A DNA stretch of 64,000 nucleotides from Oceanobacillus neutriphilus (GTDB lineage: Bacteria > Bacillota > Bacilli > Bacillales > Amphibacillaceae): contig NZ_BMLW01000001.1 of NCBI RefSeq assembly GCF_014645515.1, positions 248,001 to 312,000 on the forward strand, read 5' to 3'. Shown here piece by piece: positions 59,927-64,000 of the stretch (position 1 is the stretch's first letter; every line of letters begins with the position of its first letter). The notes below the pieces were generated by a model. That model was not told where the DNA came from, made no database searches, and saw only the letters and a list, made by a program, of their open reading frames with translations. The translations under genes were made by a program, and so were the position numbers.

Positions 59927-62338
59927 CTATACCTTCACATACCCGCCTTTAACGAGTCCATATGGGCCGTATCGGAACGGTTTGGCTTTCTTTTCCCAGC
60001 CCTCGATGTTACTTAGAATATCATTAATCCGCATCGTATCTGTTCGCCTCATACGGTTAACTTTTTCATTGAAGCATTCAGTCCATACCTCTGCTGCACA
60101 AACCCGATCACGTTCTGTTTCTTCTATATTATTGCTGCCGAATTCACTGGACCAATACAATTTTCTGGTACCAATATCTTTCCTTTGCCAATCTGCTGGC
60201 ACTTTTCTATCGATGAATTCCCTTATCACACTGTCCCACGGATCCTGTTCCGCGTGACTCTCCTGCTGCCTCTTTGCCTCAGCTGCCATGTCGCCGTTTA
60301 AAATCAGAGCCTCGCCTATTCGCCAGTGCATAACGGCTTCCGCCCACAGCTGATTAATTTCACCATCTAAATCCTGAAATACACTTTTAACAGGCAGCTG
60401 CAGGCCACAATCGATTGGCCAAAAACGACGGCCACCAGTTGAATCTTTTAAATAATCACTTCTATTAGATGTACCGAAGAAAACACATCGGCGTGGATGC
60501 CTTTCCGTTTTCCGGGCATAAGCTGCCCGATATTGGTCCTCTGTTCGACTTAAAAAGCCTTTAATGGTGTTCAAGTCTGACTTATTATAAGCACTCATTT
60601 CACCGACTTCTACGATCCATACACCTTGTAAAAGTTCAGCTGCTTCTTTTCCCTCAAATGACTCCAACGAGTTGCTGAACCAAGCCAGACCCATCTTTTG
60701 AATAAGAGTAGTCTTACCCAGCCCCTGTGCTCCGGTTAGAACCGGCATTGTGTCATATTTAACCCCCGGAGACATAGCCCGTGCCACTGCTGCAGTAAAT
60801 GACTTCCGTGTAACAGTTTTCGTATATGCCGTGTCTGCAGCTCCCAGGTAATCAATGAAAAGCCTGTCCAATCGCTTAACGCCATCCCACTGTAGGCCGT
60901 TTAAATAGTCCATCACTGGGTTAAAACGGTTCTTGGCCGACACCTGGTTTAGCGCATGCTTTATTTTTTCCGCAGACTGGAAACCAAGAATTTTCTCCAG
61001 GTATAAAGCAAGCCCCGATTCATCCTTTTCAGACCATAAAAATGTACCCTCTTCCTCGTCTCTTGGACTCCACGGTAACGGAGCAACACCTACAACCCCA
61101 TCTGCAAATTCATCCAGCCGAATTCTTCCTTTTAAAGAGCTCTCGCCTTCTAATGCAACAAGCAAATTCTCTATAGTCTTTTGCGGTTGCCCGGAGCTTG
61201 GATGCAGCTTTAACTTTTGAATCCAATCATAATTATCCGTGTCAGCAGGTGCAGCCTCTCCGAAATCTTCTACAGCATCCCGATACCGCTCTTTATTAAG
61301 CGTTGAAGCAACTCCCGCATCATTTAAAGCAAAACTGCTCATGCTCGTAAAAGATGGAAGCTTATTGACAGGCGTATCTGCTTTTGCATCATCGTCCAAA
61401 TCGCTGAACTTATGCAGCCGTACCAAGTCAAATGCGTTTACTAATCGACCTCCACAGGGATCCGTTGCATGATGGGAATAAAGATAAAGTCCATCCTCAT
61501 AAACAATCGCACCGCCTACTGTGGACCCATCGACAAAGGTTAATCGGTCCGGCACATCGGTAGATTCATAGATTCCGGGTAAAAAGGTTTCAATTGCTTC
61601 AAAAATGTTATATTGCCGGCAGAATGCTCCAATAATGCCGTTCTTTTCTAATGGGTTGCCTTGTTTAGCTGCAAGTCTGACATGTGATTGCTGCGCACCT
61701 GGTACCTCTGGCCACTCCTGGATGTCTCTCCAATCGGCATAAGTAGCAAGCAAGCCATCCACGTCTAATAGTGGTCTGTCCCGGTAATCAAATACATATT
61801 GACTGTCACTTGAACAACTTGGCCAGTACATCAGTCTGCTTGCTTCAAACGTTGTAGGATCAGCAAGGCTCATACCAATAATGGAAGCTAATTTACGTGC
61901 CAGCGGCTCATATTCATCCGCTGTAGCCGTCCGATTAAGTGGAGCGAGTACTCGTAAACGTGGACGGCCAGGCTCATGTTTCCTGGTGCTGTAAGTTGCA
62001 AAAGCACAGCCTAATCCTTCTAATCGCTGCAGCACGGGATCCGTGTCGCCGGCTGGAATGTTGTCCAGGTCAAGCGTAATAATGTCTCTACCGACAACAT
62101 TGGAAGCCTTCCGGCGTTCATTGTGCAGCTCTCCACCAACGAAGCCCCCAACGTCTTTTAATTCGTCCTGGTCTCGTTTTGGCATCTTAAGATACTGTTC
62201 CAGTGTCTCCGTGCCTCTGACAGCTGTTTTAAGCCTGTCCACTAACTCAGACCAATACAGGACTTGTGTCGGCCACCTGGTAGCTTTTCTATTGGATCCC
62301 TGCGCTATTTTAATCTGTCTATCGTGTTGCCATGTCAT
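59927..62338 (-). CDS. Phage replication protein: PrimPol + VapE/D5-like helicase
   Basis: 803 residues. An AEP/PrimPol domain covers about 1-200 with metal ligands in ITLDLD (D90, D92) and the RPRLRVLAPLNR region. Middle residues 230-330 hold a zinc/hydrophilic linker (HHATDPCGGRLVNAFDLV). The VirE/VapE superfamily III-like helicase follows: GAQGLGKTT at 536-544, WIVEVGEM at 574-581, and the SNRSDYLKDSTGGRRFWPI sensor. It probably primes and unwinds the prophage origin. GTATAC iterons follow its 3' end. Confidence 0.93.
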   Translation of the reverse strand: MTWQHDRQIKIAQGSNRKATRWPTQVLYWSELVDRLKTAVRGTETLEQYLKMPKRDQDELKDVGGFVGGELHNERRKASNVVGRDIITLDLDNIPAGDTDPVLQRLEGLGCAFATYSTRKHEPGRPRLRVLAPLNRTATADEYEPLARKLASIIGMSLADPTTFEASRLMYWPSCSSDSQYVFDYRDRPLLDVDGLLATYADWRDIQEWPEVPGAQQSHVRLAAKQGNPLEKNGIIGAFCRQYNIFEAIETFLPGIYESTDVPDRLTFVDGSTVGGAIVYEDGLYLYSHHATDPCGGRLVNAFDLVRLHKFSDLDDDAKADTPVNKLPSFTSMSSFALNDAGVASTLNKERYRDAVEDFGEAAPADTDNYDWIQKLKLHPSSGQPQKTIENLLVALEGESSLKGRIRLDEFADGVVGVAPLPWSPRDEEEGTFLWSEKDESGLALYLEKILGFQSAEKIKHALNQVSAKNRFNPVMDYLNGLQWDGVKRLDRLFIDYLGAADTAYTKTVTRKSFTAAVARAMSPGVKYDTMPVLTGAQGLGKTTLIQKMGLAWFSNSLESFEGKEAAELLQGVWIVEVGEMSAYNKSDLNTIKGFLSRTEDQYRAAYARKTERHPRRCVFFGTSNRSDYLKDSTGGRRFWPIDCGLQLPVKSVFQDLDGEINQLWAEAVMHWRIGEALILNGDMAAEAKRQQESHAEQDPWDSVIREFIDRKVPADWQRKDIGTRKLYWSSEFGSNNIEETERDRVCAAEVWTECFNEKVNRMRRTDTMRINDILSNIEGWEKKAKPFRYGPYGLVKGGYVKV

Positions 62339-62342
62339 TGTT

Positions 62343-62480
62343 TCACCTGCTTTCTATCACCTTCCAGCCTTTACGGATTCGAGACTGGATTTCATATTTC
62401 CGTAAAGGCTCATAAAGGTAAACGTTTCTGCCGTCCTCTATCCGATGGAGCAGCACCCATTTAGGCTTTCGTTTCGCCAT
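62343..62480 (-). CDS. Small prophage protein of 45 residues
   Basis: MAKRKPKWVLLHRIEDGRNV then YLYEPLRKYEIQSRIRKGWK to the end. Very basic with a W-rich core, possibly nucleic-acid binding. ATG at 62480 has AAGGAG 9 bases upstream and overlaps the end of the 132-residue gene by 20 bases in another frame. Confidence 0.65.
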   Translation of the reverse strand: MAKRKPKWVLLHRIEDGRNVYLYEPLRKYEIQSRIRKGWKVIESR

Positions 62481-62859
62481 TTGAGAGCTCTCCTTTTGGA
62501 AAATCGGACAAGCCCTCAAGCGGGCCAGATAAATCAAAAAGTTCCAATTTTCCTCTAGTGCTTCCATCGTGATAATAGATAAGCAGTTTATCCGGCAGGA
62601 TCTCATGGCGTATACTAAAGCCTTTTAATTTTTTAATATAACGCTGATAAAGCTTGTAATTTATAAGAAGTCCGTCAACGTATCTTGGCTCCGTGTTGCT
62701 TGGTTTAAAACGATTGATTAAATCAGTAAGCTTTTTAACCCGATTCTCCAGTCGTATCAAATCCTCAGGAGAAGCTTTCTCTTTTCTCATTTTTCGTAGT
62801 TGCTTGGTTAAGTCACTTTTCTCTTTCCTCTTTTGAGCGATTATGTCTTTTAAACTCAT
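62461..62859 (-). CDS. Hypothetical prophage protein with coiled-coil N-terminus
   Basis: 132 residues. Basic coiled coil at 1-50 (SLKDIIAQKRKEKSDLTKQL, then ENRVKKLTDLINRF), followed by a small beta-rich domain (EPRYVDGLLINYKLYQRYIK, PDKLLIYYHDGSTRGKLELF) and an acidic end. No recognised family. It lies 3 bp after the clamp-like gene. Confidence 0.7.
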   Translation of the reverse strand: MSLKDIIAQKRKEKSDLTKQLRKMRKEKASPEDLIRLENRVKKLTDLINRFKPSNTEPRYVDGLLINYKLYQRYIKKLKGFSIRHEILPDKLLIYYHDGSTRGKLELFDLSGPLEGLSDFPKGELSNGETKA

Positions 62860-62862
62860 AAG

Positions 62863-63468
62863 CTAAACCCTCCTGCAGGGCATCAATAGAACTTCATAAT
62901 TTAATGCCTTAAAAAGTATCGGCTTGAATCCGTTTGGAATAGAAATCCACACTTCATCAACCTCGGCATCAGAGAAAAACTCCAGAATGTCTGCCAAATA
63001 ATTCAGATCCAAGGTAATAGATCGAATCGTATAGGGATCCGATTCAAACTTATCCGATAGGTTAAGAAAAAATGACTCATTGTCGATGTTTGCCGCTTGA
63101 ATAGAAACACCATCACTTTTTAATCTCAGAATTCCAAATTTTTCAATTGCGTAAGCTGCACGTATTGAAGGGATATATTTTTTTAATTCAATGGGATTTA
63201 TAGTAAAAGACCCGGTGAATTCATCCCCAAAGAATTTTTCAAAAGCCCATGGTTTCACGTCTAATACTTTCCCAGTTTTATAGTGCCTTATCTCAGTCTT
63301 TTCTCTGCCCATAATACCTACTATTCTAAGAAGCACATGACCATTAACGACGTAGATACATCCGTTTTTGTTATACTGAATACCGTCTAATCCGGGCTTG
63401 TAATTTGGAGCATCTTTTTCAGCAATGAAATTTTTAGCGTGTTTGGCTAGTAGCTCCTCAATAGTCAT
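62863..63468 (-). CDS. Possible small sliding-clamp-like protein (DnaN-like C-terminus)
   Basis: 201 residues. The N-half has GIQYNKNGCIYVVNGHVLLR, resembling the TDGHRL turn of clamp domains. The C-half has TLDLNYLADILEFFSDAEVD, then VWISIPNGFKPILFKALNYE and the ending VLLMPCRRV. This matches the end of bacterial beta clamps (strand-helix YLxDxL, then P-x-x-x-x, closing Y-x-V-x-M-P-x-R). E. coli DnaN has 366 residues; this is closer in size to T4 gp45 (228). Placement in a replication module supports it. Assignment is by eye and needs a profile search. Confidence 0.5.
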   Translation of the reverse strand: MTIEELLAKHAKNFIAEKDAPNYKPGLDGIQYNKNGCIYVVNGHVLLRIVGIMGREKTEIRHYKTGKVLDVKPWAFEKFFGDEFTGSFTINPIELKKYIPSIRAAYAIEKFGILRLKSDGVSIQAANIDNESFFLNLSDKFESDPYTIRSITLDLNYLADILEFFSDAEVDEVWISIPNGFKPILFKALNYEVLLMPCRRV

Positions 63469-63776
63469 TGCAGATCACTTTCTTTCACGAAAACGCCGTT
63501 AATCATCTTGCCTTTTCTATCGGCAATCTCTTCATAAGCAGCCTCTATGCAGTCCTCAATATCAATGCCTAATTGCATGCAAAGAATTGTCAATACCACG
63601 TACATGTCACCTACTGCGTCTTTTACTTTTGCTTTCTTGCGGCCTTTCGCTAAAGAAGCAGCCAATTCCCCGTGTTCCTCAGCAAGCTTTGCCATCTGCT
63701 TAAACGGATCAGCAGTATCTAAATTTCTATCAATTGCCCAAACTTTAATTAATCCTGTTAAATCATCTAAATTCAT
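63465..63776 (-). CDS. MazG-like nucleotide pyrophosphohydrolase
   Basis: 103 residues. The EExxE helix (KLAEEHGELAASLAKG) and the second acidic helix (VKDAVGDMYVVLTILCMQLG) form the MazG metal site. It probably cleaves NTPs or dNTPs to the monophosphates. ATG at 63776 follows GGGGAGGAG; overlaps the clamp-like start by 4 bases (ATGA). Confidence 0.88.
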   Translation of the reverse strand: MNLDDLTGLIKVWAIDRNLDTADPFKQMAKLAEEHGELAASLAKGRKKAKVKDAVGDMYVVLTILCMQLGIDIEDCIEAAYEEIADRKGKMINGVFVKESDLQ

Positions 63777-63791
63777 TCTGATTCTCCTCCC

Positions 63792-63887
63792 CTATGCCTT
63801 TTTACCTAGAGCTTTCTCGAAACAAGCCACACAAAGCAAGCTCCGATCATTCCTGGAATCTTCTCCGCATTCTATGCATTTAGACAT
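63792..63887 (-). CDS. Tiny zinc-finger-like protein (31 residues)
   Basis: Reading MSKCIECGEDSRNDRSLLC then VACFEKALGKKA. Two CxxC pairs (residues 4/7 and 19/22) form a four-cysteine zinc site. ATG at 63887 lies 7 bases behind GGGGG and overlaps the end of the upstream gene in another frame. Too short for most gene finders. Confidence 0.7.
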   Translation of the reverse strand: MSKCIECGEDSRNDRSLLCVACFEKALGKKA

Positions 63888-64000
63888 CTGATAGCCCCCT
63901 GCGTTTCAATGAGTTTTCAGTAGCGATAGCATTAGCAATCATACTGGCTTCGGCGCTTAACTTACTTGCCGCCCGTTTAACTCTCGCTTCTTCTCTCCCT
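63880..64000 (-). CDS. C-terminal part of an unidentified prophage protein (cut by window edge)
   Basis: Open frame from the right edge to a stop at 63880-63882. The last residues read EEARVKRAASKLSAEASMIA, then NAIATENSLKRRGLSDV. It is helical, Ala-rich and basic. The start is beyond the window; no family can be given. Confidence 0.55.
   Translation of the reverse strand, partial: GREEARVKRAASKLSAEASMIANAIATENSLKRRGLSDV

Larger units (their letters stand above)
36083..64000. mobile_element. Siphovirus-type prophage (one end beyond the window)
   Basis: About 28 kb with the usual siphovirus order on the minus strand: replication, late regulator, terminase, portal, head, connectors, tail, tape measure, Dit, spike, holin, lysin. 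The left border lies in 35904-36167, next to intact hutG. Short overlapping genes and many hypothetical proteins contrast with the spaced chromosomal genes. All recognised structural genes are intact, with no frameshift other than the programmed one. Integrase, repressor and attR are outside the window. Confidence 0.93.

Overview
The window looks like the chromosome of a low-GC, spore-forming Bacillaceae bacterium, most like Oceanobacillus or Virgibacillus. I infer this from A+T-rich DNA, strong AGGAGG-type ribosome sites with many GTG/TTG starts, Bacillus-type families (PdxS/PdxR, TcyP, tandem CrcB, YjfB, HutG) and Pho and SOS boxes of Bacillus type. Species assignment is inference; no rRNA, tRNA or CRISPR array was seen.

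Positions 1-36,000 are chromosomal. In order: pdxS (partial) divergent from pdxR; an AGCS-family Na+/amino-acid symporter; purU; a TcaA/YvbJ-like zinc-ribbon membrane protein; hsp20; a Gfo/Idh/MocA oxidoreductase; a kdgR-kdgA-kdgK cluster for 2-keto-3-deoxygluconate use; two paralogous Gly/Pro/aromatic-rich small proteins; ppx and ppk for polyphosphate, with a textbook PhoP box before ppk; an RpiR regulator divergent from an enolase-superfamily racemase; the cystine carrier tcyP; an SDR; a crcB pair; a DUF3784-like protein; a 3-hydroxyacyl-CoA dehydrogenase; a giant DUF2157-like membrane protein; a YjfB-type small protein; a convergent diguanylate cyclase/phosphodiesterase pair; gltS and hutG. 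Two related non-coding repeats (18.6-19.5 kb and 32.9-33.6 kb) interrupt this part. The first has terminal inverted repeats and a 7-bp target duplication, so it behaves like a large MITE.

From about 36.1 kb to the right edge lies a siphovirus-type prophage, with nearly every gene on the minus strand. Read in transcription order (right to left): an unfinished early region (small zinc-finger protein, MazG-like protein, a possible small sliding-clamp-like protein), a PrimPol/VapE replication protein, an array of nine GTATAC sites (origin candidate), VRR-NUC nuclease, SNF2 helicase, ArpU/RinA-like late regulator, PH-domain protein, terminase small and large subunits, portal, minor head protein, scaffold, major capsid, a collagen-like/HeH decoration-type protein, four connector/completion proteins, major tail protein, tail chaperones G and GT (made by a -1 frameshift on GGGTTTT), tape measure, Dit, a 1316-residue tail spike/fibre, small accessory proteins, holin and a LysM endolysin. 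At the left edge two plus-strand genes, the second YolD-like, follow a promoter with two LexA/DinR-like boxes. The integrase and immunity genes are not in the window.

The most unusual points are the GT frameshift with an intrinsic-terminator-like hairpin inside its T part, the run of terminators through the late operon, the GTATAC array, the clamp-like protein, the SOS promoter, the Pho box at ppk, and the MITE-like element with its truncated second copy.
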